From positions 434,001 through 498,000 of the forward strand of contig JABYQQ010000019.1 of the NCBI GenBank assembly GCA_022605405.1: a DNA stretch of 64,000 nt. Direction: 5' to 3'. Each line of letters opens with the position of its first letter. The first letter of the stretch is position 1. A program made the translations under genes and the position numbers. The stretch comes from Earliella scabrosa (Eukaryota; Basidiomycota; Agaricomycetes; Polyporales; Polyporaceae). This document shows positions 11,599-23,975 of this stretch, one piece after another. Under the pieces are notes generated by a model. The model was given only the letters and a program-made list of their open reading frames with translations. It was not told the origin of the DNA and did not search any database.

Positions 11599-11897
11599 GC
11601 GAACGCAACGTCCGGGATCTCGCGCCGCAGCACCAGGATCATCTAATAGTGGCCGAAGGATTGCAGGATCGAAGGATAGAAGGATGAGAGCAGGGGACTC
11701 GCCACAGGTCCCTGATAGAAGGTGAGTCATGCATTCCTATGTACCAGTACTTGGAACTTCAGGCTGATCAGCACAAAGGGAGGCATACGTAGTGCTCTGC
11801 CCCTCCAGTACTAGTGATGGACGACATGTACCGTGTACCGCTTTAGGCGGATTCCCAGTGCGGTCTAGTGCCAAGTCCCGAATACGAGTACTGATGC
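11599..11897. repeat. 0.3-kb tandem direct repeat, copy A
   Basis: First copy of a diverged tandem duplication. Landmarks shared in order with copy B are: AACGTCCGGGA, CGCAGCACCAGGAT, CTCGCCACAG, GGTGAGTCATGCATTCC, GCCCCTCCA, CCCAGTG, CCCGAATACG and GTACTGATGC. The copies differ by scattered substitutions and small indels. No coding role is evident. Confidence 0.75.
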
Positions 11898-11910
11898 ATG
11901 ATGCGGCGTG

Positions 11911-12204
11911 GCGAAATCAACGTCCGGGACCTCGCACCGCAGCACCAGGATGCTCTAGCCTCTTAGTGCCAGTGGTCGAAGGATCGAAGGACGAGAGCAG
12001 GGAACTCGCCACAGCTCCCTGACACTAAAGGTGAGTCATGCATTCCGTATGGGTCTCAGAACCTCATGCTGATCGGCACGACGTGAGGCTTCGCCCCTCC
12101 ACTACTAGGGATGGACCCGTACGGTGTACATACCGCCTTAGGCCGTTTCCCAGTGGCGTCTCGTGCCAAGCCCCGAATACGGGCCCGGGTACGGGTACTG
12201 ATGC
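11911..12204. repeat. 0.3-kb tandem direct repeat, copy B
   Basis: Second copy, separated from copy A by 13 bp, with the same landmarks in the same order and orientation. The divergence suggests an old duplication rather than a recent array. Confidence 0.75.
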
Positions 12205-14340
12205 GGACAGGTTCTCTCCTCCGAACTCAGAATCCAGAATCTAAACGCGAACTCGAACGGGGCGAACAATCCAAATCACGATGGATGCTTGACTGATATG
12301 TCCAACTCTAACTCTCGCTCAACGTCGAAGTTAACGTTCAGGCCTACCGCCTCAGGGTCCTCTGCGGCGCGTATACGCACGCACCGCCACAGGCCCCGAC
12401 ACCGCCTCGAGGCCCTTCTATCTCTTCTCCCTCTTCTCCCTCTTCTATCCAGTGTCATGCCTTTATGCGCCCACTGCCAACGCTTCCCGTGGTTCAACGG
12501 TTCTCCGAGGCTCTGTTCGGTGCCCTCGGTGGTGCAGAGCTTCGGCGACTTCAACGGGCGGCTCCTTCCGCATGCGTGGGTGTCGACGCCACTCCGGACG
12601 ACGACCGAGTCTGCGGGCAACGTCCAATGTCAGTGCGTTCGAGTGGATGTGCAGACGTGCGCGGGTGTGTGGATGTGTATGTGGGCGCGAGGAGACGTGT
12701 GCGAGCGGGAGCCGCCGGAGCTGGAGATGGCTACATGATACATCGTACGACTCGAGGTCATGCATAGAACAGCGCACCGAACCTCTCGACCCTCCTTGTT
12801 CTTGTGCGCGTCATCGAAGAAGAGCTGCGCACGGCCGCTGGGGGTCCGGGGGTCGGGGCTCGACGGCCAGATCGGACCGCTCGGCGAAACAGTCCAGGGC
12901 CTCGGAGCGGTGGATAGAACCACTAGGGAGAACGGGACGATCGTCCGAGCTGACACGCACGAGAGGCCGACCCGAGGGGTATGCTCGTACCACCATCCTG
13001 GAGCAAGACGTTTTCTTGTGCGGCTCATTTCTTTCAAGTGCCTAGAAGGAATCGGGAGCTATGTTGCAGGAGAGGCGACGCGCTCTTGTGGACCACGGGA
13101 CGGGCGATGGGATGGGGGACGATGCGAGTGCTTCAGTATAGTATGTATGCTGTGGACGACGTGGAGGTACACGAACGTCGGCGCATCCTTACGCGGGCAC
13201 GCTGCGATTCTCTCGCTAGCCTCCTCGAGTGGATGCAGGATCGGGTACGTCGGATAGAGTCGCTGTAGAAGATTCGGATGTTGTACATACAGGTGGGGTT
13301 CAACTTGGGGAGGCGCATCGTGTTGGCCCATGCGGCTTACGAGCGGTTTATTAGATTGCAAAAGCATCAGCACTATGTATGTAAGCAGTACACTGAGTGG
13401 TGTTACGGTCAACCCGCCGATGAATAAGCGCTGAATGCTCTTGGCAGTAGTAAGTTTGAGGCGCCCATGTTCATCTTTCAAACGCAAAACTGGATAATGT
13501 CAGGTGGTATCAATCATCGGTCATTTCTTTTGCTGCTCTTGCCGGCGAGATCGAGCATCGGTCCCCACCGTTTTACAGCTCATCATCCGCCCGCTCGTTT
13601 GCCTTCAAACTGCATCCATATACGGACCTTCTTTACCTCAAGCCAGGAAAATTGTCTATACGGCCATTTGGTGCTGCGTTGCCGCAGGATTACACTTCAT
13701 TTCTACCCTGCTAGTTGCCCGCATCCTGTTGGGCGCTAGACTGTTCGGGCCGCCGCCTTACTGTTTTCGGTATCCCGCCGTTCCCGCTGGTAATGCCGCC
13801 TCTCGCAGTTTGCATCAATCGCAGCCATGTGACGGAGAAACGGCAATTTTCATGCAATGTAAAGGTATGATAGACCTCTACCTCAAAGCCTTGAGTGTCG
13901 AAATCATGCCTGAGATTGCTCTGTAAAACTTGTGGGACAGGAGTGCGATATTTACGCGGACCGGAGCGCCAAATGACCCGGACAAGAGGGCGGATCAACG
14001 GAGACGAAAGCATTATTCAAGTCCTTACTATGGACTTATATTCCTGCGGACGGAATCGCGATATGGGATGACCAGTGATTAATGCCACTTGACAATATTC
14101 GGCCTTGCCTTTCAAACTCTCAACTCAGGCCAGCTCAGGCCCCCACGGGGCGTCAATCTCTGTGCTCTCCTCGCCTTGACTCCGGACAGGCCTTGCTGAA
14201 TGAAGACGGCAGAGCCTCATATGATACTCGCTTGACCGAGCCACCTCAGACCGAGTCAGGAGACGAGATACTTAAGTACTGTAGTATGCTACCCGTCATA
14301 GCGTTACAACCGTGATCTGACTACCACTCGTAGCCGTGCC
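12205..14340. other. Intergenic, nothing recognised
   Basis: About 2.1 kb before the F-box gene at 14341. Open frames are short or low-complexity, and none shows a family motif. Confidence 0.45.
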
Positions 14341-16227
14341 ATGTCTACTTGGTCAAAACACGCGCCATACTTTGGCCTACCGCCACTGCACGACGGGACA
14401 CACACGCTTTCCGTTGAAAGCCTCGAAACGACAATATCCGATCTGAACCACCAGATAGATCATCTCCGCACGCGTCTCCTCAGCGCGTCTGCACTTCTCA
14501 ACTACCAGCGGCCCATCAACAGACTTCCTCCGGAAGTGCTTCTCACCATCTTTCAGAAGGTTCAAGATCTCTGCACCGAGTCAGGTTACCACTCACGCTC
14601 GGCGGACCCGCGATGGTATCGCGTCCTAGGCGTGTGCCGATACTGGCACGCCCTCGCTTCCACTGCACCTCTCCTATGGACCTCGTTGTCGGTCGGATAC
14701 AACATCCTCCCCTCGACGTTCAAGTTCTTCTTGGACTGCTCTCGTCAATTGCCCATCAGCGTGGAGCTTTCGGAGCCAAAGCTCATCGCAGGGAACCTGA
14801 ACCAACTTGCTTCCAGTACAGATCGCTTGAAGGCATTGTCGTTACGGAGGCTCTCTTACGAGACGCCGAAGACGCGGGCTCTAGCCAATTTTCTCTGCGC
14901 ACCACCGAAGTTCCCCGCCCTGGAGACATTGCATGTACGCTTTCGGACGTTACGACGGAGTTCTTCGGGCGATACAAGGGCAGCGTTCACCACGTCTTTC
15001 TCAGCCGAACGATTCCCTCGCCTCCATAACCTCACTCTCGAGAGTATCGATCTGGCAAATTCACTCATGCCTCTTCCCTTGCTCATCAGTATCTCTCTCA
15101 GCGACGTGCCCAGCGCCTCCGTGAAGATGCTTGGCTTCATCGAGTTTTTGCGGAGCTGTGTGCAACTGGAAAGGCTCACCTTATCCTGCTTCCGCCCGCG
15201 AGAACACGGACTTGCAGTAGATACCCTACTGCAGCATCTACCTCCTTTACCAACCGTCCACTTCCCGTCCTCCTTCCAGACTCTCATCCTCGAGGACATC
15301 GACACTTTCGCCGCTCGTCTCCTCAGCGCCTTTTCCATCCCACCCAGCGCGGACGTGAATATCGGCAAAATTGTCGACCCTGACGATGTCGACGAAACCC
15401 GGGCCGAAGCAGACCTCACGAGGAGCCCCATGCACACCTGTCTTCCTCCAGAGACCTCCGGCCTTCCTGTGCTGAAGCTCGTTGACCGCCTACGCATTCA
15501 CACTATGAATCACTGCGCTGAGCTCATTGCCATGGCCGGACAGCGCCTCTTCAGCATCGTCGCGCTCAACCCGATCCGCCCCGGGTTTGCTCCCGACCCC
15601 ATCCCAACGCTCGTCGTAACCTTCCGCGACTGTCCACTAACCGAGTTACGCCTGATCGGTCTCGGGTACAGGTCCATCACTGCGACGGGGTGGATGGTGG
15701 CGCTCCAGTTCTTCACCCGTCTCCATACGCTCGTAGCCCTCGTGAGCTGGGAATCCTTACCCAACCGGTGCCTGCACAACCTGCTTCAGGCACTGGGTTC
15801 AGCGCTCGGCGACGGCACGATGGTAGCTCCGCAGCTCTCGGTGCTCGTCGTCAGTTGTCCAGAGCCCCTGCGGGACGAGGACTCGCTCAAGGACATCGCT
15901 CATTGTCTTCGGGCGCGGGAGGAGCGAGGACTGCCAGCTCTCGCAACGCTGTGTCTGGCTTTGGGAGGCACATGTATCTCCCGTGCGGACGAAACTGCCG
16001 GTCGGACGCGTGATGACTTTCCGCCGCGGGAAGAGAGGAAGGCGTTCTATAGGGCTGCCCTAGGAGGGCTGGTGGGCGAGCTGCAGTTTTGGGACGACGA
16101 CTTTGGTGACGAGGAGCTAACGAAGAAGGTATGTGGCGGTTCGCGTTCAACTATCGATGCTTTGCTTATTGTCGAACGTTTCTAGGAGCGCTACCGTACA
16201 CCCGAGTTGCTCACTTTTGCGTATTGA
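14341..16227 (+). CDS. F-box protein, type A
   Basis: Two exons, 14341-16128 and 16186-16227, give 609 residues. The N-terminus (MSTWSKHAPYFGLPPLHDG) is followed by a short coiled segment (about 20-50), an F-box-like motif (about 58-115: PINRLPPEVLLTIFQKV, then RWYRVLGVCRYWHALAS, LLWTSLSVG) and a long leucine-rich C-terminal region. The last intron starts GTATGT at 16129 and ends CTAG at 16185. Reading through it would stop in the intron, but splicing adds ERYRTPELLTFAY, which matches the spliced end of the neighbour (SEYGDPDFITLAV), so I prefer the spliced form. By family, the likely role is an SCF substrate receptor. Its closest relative is the broken copy 0.9 kb downstream in the same orientation. 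Confidence 0.88.
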
Positions 16228-17135
16228 TTTCGTGCGCTCTTAGGCGGACCGGCGTGTCGGTTTGTTAAATTCATGATGTCTTCATAGAAACGCAGAGAGG
16301 TTCAGAAGCTGCTTTCTTGACCCTCAGGTTAGTGTTGAAGTCTAAGGTCTATACTGTGAACCAAAACTGCTCACGCATGTATAGTATTGAACCGATGCGA
16401 CGCCTGCAACCTCGTGAATCCGGATCTGTCCGAGTATGCCTATCCCAGACCATGGATGCATTGTCACAGTGATGCCCTGTGAGAGGACCCGAAGCCGTCC
16501 GCGTTCATACCATTTTGCTGTTCCGCTCTAGCTTTCGCCATCCCACACAATGGGATACTGAGCAGCGTTGAGATGTGTGGTGGGGGCGGCGGTATCTCGG
16601 AGTTTGATGAGCAAGGGCGCTACAATCAACCGGCAACTGCCGCCCACGAGGCTAACGATCACCAGTTTTCACTTTTCACTATACACGGCGTGCATCCCCC
16701 AATATCAAGGCCTTTGACATGTTTGCTGCAAGGCATGAAATGTTTGTGAAATGTTTGACTGACAAAGGGCCCTTTGTCCCAACTCGTGATAGGTAGGTTC
16801 TCGGACACATTTTCTATGCTGCGATATCTGGTGATGCTTGCCGTGATAGCGGACTGTCACTTGCCTAGGCCACAACGCTCTAGAGATCGCATACACGGGA
16901 CTGGCTTGTGCTTTGACATTTCCGTAAGTACACGAGCCGACATTCTTGCAGCTGAAGTCTGACTTGCGTCGAACAGCCCTAATCTGCCAAGCTAAGAGTC
17001 GGTGGCATCGTGAACACGAGCCGACGCTGCAGCCGTCGAGCGTATTGGCCTGATATCGGTATGTAATCACATAGCACAGATATAAGCACATGTACTGACG
17101 AGCGCATTGTATACTTACCTAGACTAGTGCCCGAA
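16228..17135. other. Spacer between tandem F-box copies
   Basis: About 0.9 kb between the intact type A gene and its disrupted copy. It should hold the terminator of the first and promoter of the second. No motif-bearing frame is seen. Confidence 0.5.
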
Positions 17136-18967
17136 ATGTCTCATCACGCGCCGTATTTCGGCCTCCCACCACTGCAGGACGGGTCAGCTCACTTGCCTGC
17201 GGAGGAGCTCGCAAACTCCATAGCAGACATGAACAGGCAGATCGCGCTCCTGCAGGCGCGCGTCTGTAGCACATCAGCCCTCCTGAACTACCAGCGTCCG
17301 TCGGTCCGATCAACAGGCTTCCACCAGAGATACTGCTCGACCTCTTCCGGAGACTCCGCGATGAAGATCGTTCATACAATCAGCACCGAGACGGCGGGAG
17401 ACTCTACTCAAGACCCCCGTGGCATCGGATTCTTGGCGTCTGTCGATACTGGCGTACGTTGGCATCATCCGCACCACTGCTTTGGACTTCCGTCCCAGTC
17501 GGAGCGAAGACTGACTTAGAGATGCTCAAGGCCTTCTTAACAAGGTCCTCTCAATCCCCTATCCAGGTCGCGTTCAGGGCAATGTCGACTCCAGCAGTAG
17601 CCAAAGCGCTTGATCAACTACGTCCACATGTCGGCCGCGCGAAGGCGTTGTCCTTGGGGGACCTTCATCTTTCAAAGACGAGACTCCGGATCGACATCCA
17701 CCGAGCAACTTGGACGGGGCATTCGCGGTGACATTCTCCCCGCAGCGGTTTCCTCGCATTCAAAATCTCTCATTGCAGAGCATCGACCCCCTGCTGCCAC
17801 CAGTCGGAATATCTTCTCTCGTCCGTCTTACCCTCAGACAAGCACGAACCGCCTCTATCTCCCTCCACGATTTCGTCGCGTTTATGAGAGGTTGCTCGCG
17901 TCTGGAAGACATTCCTTTGTCGTTCTTCCGCCCGAACCAGCCTGGGATCTTGGACGCCCTGCCACCGGACTCGCTATCACTACTCCAGCCGGTCCATCTG
18001 CCCTCGACATTGCGCACTCTCATAATCGAAGAGTTGGACGTCTTTGCGGCGCGTCTCCTATGCGCCCTTCGAATCCCGTCTACTGCCAATGTGACCGTCG
18101 CCACATTGCTCGATCCGCGGCAGATGGGGGAAGTTCGGGATGCAGACGAGCTATCCCTGATCCCAATCCACTCATGTCTTCCTCCCGACAACTCCGGGTT
18201 CTCCATTCTACCCAGGATCACCAGACTGCGGATCAAGACTGAATATGACAGTTGCACGGTCGTTGGCAGAGCCGGAGAGCATCGTTTCTGCTTAGCGACG
18301 TTGGCCGATTTCCCGGAACCCGGACCCATAGCTCCTGACCCGACCGACACCCTCATCACGGTCTTCCGCTCCTCGCCCCTCACCGAACTGCGACTTATCA
18401 ACCTTGATGCCAGGCAGGTTGCGGTCGACAATTGGATTGCGGCACTACGGCAGTTTCTACGCCTTCACAGGCTCACCGCGACGATGAACTGGTGGTCCTT
18501 CCCAAACCACTCCAGGCTTACCATCCTTCGCGCACTACGCACGCCGATGGTCGACGGCTCGATGTTATGTCCACAGCTCGCCGTCCTCGACCTCAACTCG
18601 CCCGAACCTCTGAAAGACCGGCGCGCGATCGAAGAAATGGTTCGATGTCTACGGACGAGGAAGATCAAGGGCTTCGGCATTCGGACAGTGAGCGTCGGTC
18701 TTGGAGAGACTGCCATCTCGGACTCGGACGACGAGGCTGGACACACCAGGAAAGACTTCCCGCCGATGGAGAACAGGCAGGAGACCTACCGGGCAGCTCT
18801 TCGTCCTTACGCGGACGAGGTGCTGTTCTGGGACTCTCAATGGAACCTTGACGAAGAACACGAGAGTCATGTGCGTTGCTATAGTACGCTTCTGTGTCGT
18901 CACTCACGCCTCTCTTCACCACTAGAGCGAATATGGCGACCCGGACTTCATCACGCTCGCGGTCTAG
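17136..18967 (+). pseudogene. F-box type A paralogue, frameshifted
   Basis: The ATG at 17136 starts MSHHAPYFGLPPLQDG, clearly homologous to the gene at 14341. The frame breaks after LLNYQRP near 17300, where an extra 8 bp interrupts QRPIN. The F-box continues in the next frame (INRLPPEILLDLF, then WHRILGVCRYWRTLAS) to about 17665. A second change of frame near 17665-17700, where about 25 codons present in the relative are missing, moves the rest into a third frame (from about 17700: SPQRFPRIQNLSLQSID onward). The tail keeps the family's final intron (18871-18925) and last exon (18926-18967, SEYGDPDFITLAV). Codon quality stays good between the breaks, so decay looks recent. Assembly error or unusual splicing could also explain it. 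Confidence 0.75.
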
Positions 18968-19295
18968 AGGTGAGCGCTCGGTCATGGCTGTAAACGAGGG
19001 GAGCCTGCCAGTCTGCCTGGACATATCACCTTCCCAGTACGAAGCGATAGGTATACTTGATGGTTGACACTTGAAGTGCAAGCCTTCACTCATCTCCCTC
19101 ACGACTTCTCACGCACGCACACAGTTTCTCTCACTGTACCACAATCTACACAATCATTATGAGCCCTATACAACGACGTGCTTGTCTGGACTCATAAAGC
19201 GACTTCAGCTCCGGCAGACTCACGATGGGGTCGCACTTCGTCTTTCACCCGACATACACTATCTCCCGCGCCTCCGGCCGCAACAATGCACCTGA

Positions 19296-20114
19296 TTAGA
19301 ACCCGAGACTCTGGTCCGTGTCGTGAGTATCGTGGTCTACATTCTGCCCAGCTCGACGCGCATACGCTTGATGCAAGACGGCACGAGCGCCTGCCGAGCA
19401 CGAAACATCTCGATAGCCTCTTCCTCCAGCTCGTCCGCGTCCGGAACCCAGCGCCGCGCGCGCGAGCTTCGAACACACAAGGCGGTTCGACTCCGATCGA
19501 GAGCCCTCCTGTTCTGAGCCTGTATGCGCCGCTGGAGCCGAGATGTTACCACGAGCCTCGGGAAGGGGAAGGGGCTGCAACGCCCGCACGATGAGGTCTC
19601 GTCGTACATCGGCCCCTCTACGCGCAGCCTCCAGGAGCCCGGCAAGGTCTCCAGAAACTCGCGCCACCGAGGCTTGAAGGCGCAGAACGTGCGGTGGGTG
19701 TAGCGCAGCTGGAGGATCTTCACGGGATGTGGCACAGGATGCGACCAAGGTCCTCAAAGTCGGACGCACTTGTGGTGATGAGGCTGTCCAGCGTATCAGT
19801 GAGCAAGCATGAGTCCGAGTCAGGGCACGCCACGGTACGCACGGGAGCCGATCTCGGGGAGAATGCGAGGTTCGCAAGGTGCTGGAGGAGGAAGGCCTGG
19901 CATCGTCGCTCTCGTCGTGGATGGATTTGAGGCTCTTGAGGTAGATACGCGGCTCGAAGGACTGGCGGGCGATCGTGAATGGTATGCCGACAAGATCGAG
20001 CATTGCGCGACTCAATCGGAGTTCCGCGAAGTCATAGTCGATGAGCTCGACGAATCCGAGAGACGAGAACGCCTTCGCGTCCTTCAGATATCCGGGTGCG
20101 GGAATGTCACTCAT
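19296..20114 (-). pseudogene. Decayed coding fragment, possibly F-box/LRR-like
   Basis: The minus strand shows protein-like sequence that hops between frames: GYLKDAKAFSSLGFVELIDY (from 20114), then AFLLQHLANLAFSP and DTLDSLITTSASDFEDLG in a second frame (about 19900-19740), then HPVKILQLRYTHRTFCAF and WREFLETLPGSWRLRVEGP in a third (about 19735-19600). No F-box remains. The style resembles the C-terminal part of agaricomycete F-box proteins, and the position inside the F-box cluster fits, but the identity is a guess. Upstream, a short coding-like stretch (ALLVDRLFGRWHNAPHL) suggests the original gene extended to about 20170 or further. At least two frameshifts are needed. Confidence 0.4.
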
Positions 20115-21527
20115 TGCGAGGTGCGGGGCATTGTGCCAACGACCAAACAGGCGATCAACTAGGAGCGCACCTCCCTTGCATGCACCAGGGTGTGTGTCTG
20201 TTCGCCATGACAGGACCCTCCGCTCTGGTGCCGTGAATGTCCGGGTAGCCTGAGCCTGCTTGTACTTTGGGCCCTACGCCGTACCATGGTTTCAATCCGT
20301 ATGGATAAGGGCTGGGGAATTGCTTTGTGTCGGGAGGGACGCAACCGCTCATATCAAATAAACAGGATGCGCACCGTGACGAGACCAAGTCAATAGCAAG
20401 CTGTTGGACGTATGAGTGCATGCAAGTGAACACGATACGGCGTAACATACCCTCACCCTTTATAACATCCGAGAGCTTCCGGCGCGAACTTCGAAGTCAA
20501 GCACAGAGAGAGGTCCAGCCCGTCACCATGGCATCCAAGGTAACCCCTTGTCCTCGACACTGAAATGACTGCAGCTGTTCCGGCTATGTCGCATCTACCA
20601 CATCGATATTTGTCCTTCTCCTCTCGGGGGCGTGAATGCTGAGAAATCGCAGATCGGAAAGCTGGGGCCATCTAATGCTACGGGTGTGCGGAAAGCCCAA
20701 AAGCTAATCAGAACGTTCGCTTGAACCGCTCGTCGGGAACTCAGGGGCCGTATGACCAGCCTAATTCTGATCTCATTTGAACAATCATGTCAGCGAGGTC
20801 GGCTGATGAGCAGCAGAAAAAGGGTGCAGCAGTACAATAGAGACAGCAATCTGAATAACGAGGGGAGAGACATGGGAGAATGAAAGTCAGTGGAATGTCG
20901 TCAACTGCACGGTTCCGTGCAAGCACACGGGGAGAGGACCTGTGTAGAGTACTCTTCGAGTAGGACTCACTGAACTTGAATGCCCTATATTCCTCTCCAC
21001 CTCGCGAGACAAGTCTTCAGCTTCAAGTGACTTCTCCGTTGGCTAGGAGGATCTTCTCCCGTGTTGCAACACGTGTATGAGGTTGATGGAAGACGCATCC
21101 ACAACGAGAATGACCTGAATATGCAGGAGGTTGGGTTACGCGAGAGCCTGAGTGCAGATTCGAGCTGTCTCTGGTAAATTCCCACGCCACAGACGCGTTG
21201 CTCCCACGCCACAACCGGCGCGTTTGCCCATCATCATGCCTCGGGTATCAACAATTCGGGTCCCTCTCCCACTCTCCTCCAAGTTCTCAAATCTCAAATC
21301 CCATCCAGACGTGTGGCTCCTTGTAAGTTGTCACTTGCAGTGGACCCTCAATGAAAATGAACACGAACGCAGGTACCACACTCTGTAGGCAACGTTTGGC
21401 TCCGAAATCCGAGAAGGAGTACTGCTTGGTCCCTAGACCCAAACAATGTGAGTCTATGACAGTGCAACGTTTGTGGTGTGAAGCTCGATATGTATCTGAC
21501 TATATTGCGTCCAACAAGTCCTGAACT
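20115..21527. other. Intergenic between divergent fragments
   Basis: About 1.4 kb between the decayed minus-strand fragment and the F-box gene at 21528. Apart from the few coding-like codons next to 20115 I see no motif, RNA gene or clear repeat. Confidence 0.4.
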
Positions 21528-23398
21528 ATGTCCGATATGTTGTCCGACATCGCAGGGCAACATCCCTTCGCGCACACAGGATTTGTCTCCGTGATGGACG
21601 CGTGGAAGGCGCTGTCCAACATGACAAAACAGAAGAACGAGCTAGAGCAGCGCATTCTTCACACAGCGTCCTTCATCAATGCCCATACTCTCATCAATCG
21701 TCTCCCAACCGAGATCCTTGTGGAGATCTTCTTTCTAACCCACCCCCGCTGTTCTCCGCAACTCTACATCGACACAGAGAGCTCCTCCAACACGCGCGAT
21801 CTTCCGTGGTACCCTATGGTCGCCGTATGCCGTTACTGGAGATCCATCGTCCATGGAACACCCAGGCTGTGGTGGCTCGTACACGTCACTAATACGACGA
21901 CCCTCGACGCGGTAGAACACACGCTATCGATGTCCGGAACCCAGTCAGTTGATGTCATAATCGAGGATTGCGATGATATCAAAGACTTCATGGATGAGCT
22001 ACTCCGTCGCCGCCCCCGCATCAATCTCCTCCACGTTCAGAACGTCCCTTGCCACCAAGGGGAGTACATCGAAACATTCGTTCACAAGCCACTACCCGCA
22101 TTGCGCACTCTTCAGTTGTGGTTTGATCCCACGCTCTTCGAGTTCGACGTAGAAGACGATCGGTTTGCAAACGCTCAGGTCTTCGACCAGGGCCAATACC
22201 ATCTACCGCAGCTTTCAAAGCTCTCGTTGCGTGGAGTCGGACTTCAAGGCCCACTCCCCGGTCTCGGGGATAGCGTTCCTTCTCTGACGCGACTAGAGCT
22301 TCGCGACAGCATCTCACCGGACTGCAACATCTTCGAGTTCATGGAATTTCTCAAGCTCTTCCCGGAGCTCGAGTCTCTCACATTGGCAAGATTTCGGCCA
22401 TGGGACGACGGTTTCGACGACATGCTGGTCGATTTGGACAGCCTAGGACCCCTACCGATTGTCACGTTCACGCCGAAGCTGCAGCGGCTGCACCTCGAGG
22501 ACATTGACCTCTGCGTTGCGCGGATGCTCAGTGGCTTCGCCGTGCCGGTCTCGACGACAGTCACGATCGTCAAGCTCGTCTCCCCGAACGATGCCATGGA
22601 ACCACGAACCCTTCACCAAATCCTGGCACAGCCCCTCGACTCCTGCCTACCAACGAACAAAACGGGTCTTCCAATCGTGGGGCAAATTACTGGTGCGCGC
22701 ATCGCGTGGTTCAAGACATCCGTTCAGTTCGTCGCTGCTACTGGAAAGGCCACCATCTCAATCGGGATGAAGAACGCGCTGTTAGCAGCCCGTGATGCTG
22801 ATCAAGATATCCCACACGCAGTGACGAGACTGCTTGCGCAATCGCCGCTTGTGAACCTTTGCATTGATGGCCTCGGCCGTTCCAAGTTCTCCATCGAGCA
22901 GTGGTCCCTCGTCTTCAAACAACTGCCCAGGCTGCGAACGCTTGCCGTATTTACCAACCACCGCGCGAACCGGAGTCGCAATAACGTCAAAGCCTTCCTG
23001 GATGCCCTGGCGCTCACCCAGCCCGACGGTACACCTCTCTGTCCCAACCTCGAGGAGCTGTACATCAATAATCCTTCGCTCGAAAACGATGCGGTATTCG
23101 CGTCGGTGTTGAAGGCCCGTCTTCAGAGGCGTAGCGCGCGATTGAGATCGCTGTACTACGAGCTGGACCCGGCACCGGTATCCAATCAAAGGTCCCCGCC
23201 CTCACTGGAGTTTGTCCATGCAGCTGAAGCCATACGTGCCACGCTCGAAGGCTGTGCCGAGGTTGTGCATTGCTCGTACGAACGATGCGAACGGCTCCTG
23301 GAGGTCAGTCTACTTCCCACATAGGGCCTATTCTCTTTCATATCTTTGCTCACACGCACTTATAGGACGAGCTCATGAACTTGATGGAAAAGGTGTGA
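21528..23398 (+). CDS. F-box protein, type B copy 1
   Basis: Two exons, 21528-23303 and 23366-23398, encode 602 residues. A short coiled segment (AWKALSNMTKQKNELEQRI, about 22-45) precedes the F-box-like motif (INRLPTEILVEIFFLTHP, about 52-70, then PWYPMVAVCRYWRSIVHG and LWWLVHV). The remainder is leucine-rich and irregular, as in SCF substrate-binding regions. The last intron (GTCAGT at 23304 to TATAG at 23365) adds DELMNLMEKV; the same intron and a matching ending occur in the copy at 27700. Several blocks are nearly identical in DNA to that copy, although the rest has diverged. The ATG at 21528 is the first in frame. Confidence 0.88.
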
Positions 23399-23975
23399 GG
23401 CGTAATATAACGAGTCTCGTTATGTATACATGTATCTGCTCACGCGGCTGGTGTGCAATGATGTCCCCTGTGTTAGTCGACGCTGCTCGTAGTAGAGCAC
23501 GGATGTTATACATTCCTCGGAATCGGGGCACGTGTTTGACGAGTACGCAGATGGGCTGACGCTGGCTATGGTAACGGCTAGGTGCCATGAACATCATATC
23601 GACGATCAAAGACGGGTTGTAGTATTCAGTTCTCCGGTGTACGCATGTGCCGATCAATCACTGTAGTTGTACATGTTGTCCCACAAAGGCATCGATGAGC
23701 GGATGCGCACGGACACGCGTATGATACACTCACCACCTGGCTGTCCTTCGTGAGTTGAGGCGCTCGAAGCGGCTTACTACGGACTCGAACCCGACTCGAA
23801 CCTGCTTTGCGCTCGAGCTGACCGGTTTGTACCTCCGAAGTACTGGCCTTGGCTTCGACAGCGTCCGAAGACTCTTTTGGTTTCTTGCGTTGTCTCGACG
23901 TCTCTCGACCTCTGTCGGTAGTCGTGCTACTAGTAGATACCTAGCACTCAACTTAGTCTAGAGGACAAACAGGTC
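23399..23975. other. Spacer, possible extra 3' exon of the next gene
   Basis: Convergent spacer between the F-box gene (plus) and the RS-rich gene (minus). A GTGAGG donor at 23999 and a CTAG acceptor near 23958 could splice the RS-rich gene into an additional 75-codon exon (23957..23730) rich in Arg, Ser and Lys. I cannot tell whether this is translated. Confidence 0.35.

Noticed and set aside
10630..11730. Long minus-strand open frame of 366 codons, overlapped by a plus-strand frame of 275 codons at 10898-11725
   Set aside because: Both are Arg/Ser/Pro-rich, lack any domain pattern, overlap each other and include a CAG microsatellite and part of the tandem repeat. They look like chance frames in GC-rich DNA.
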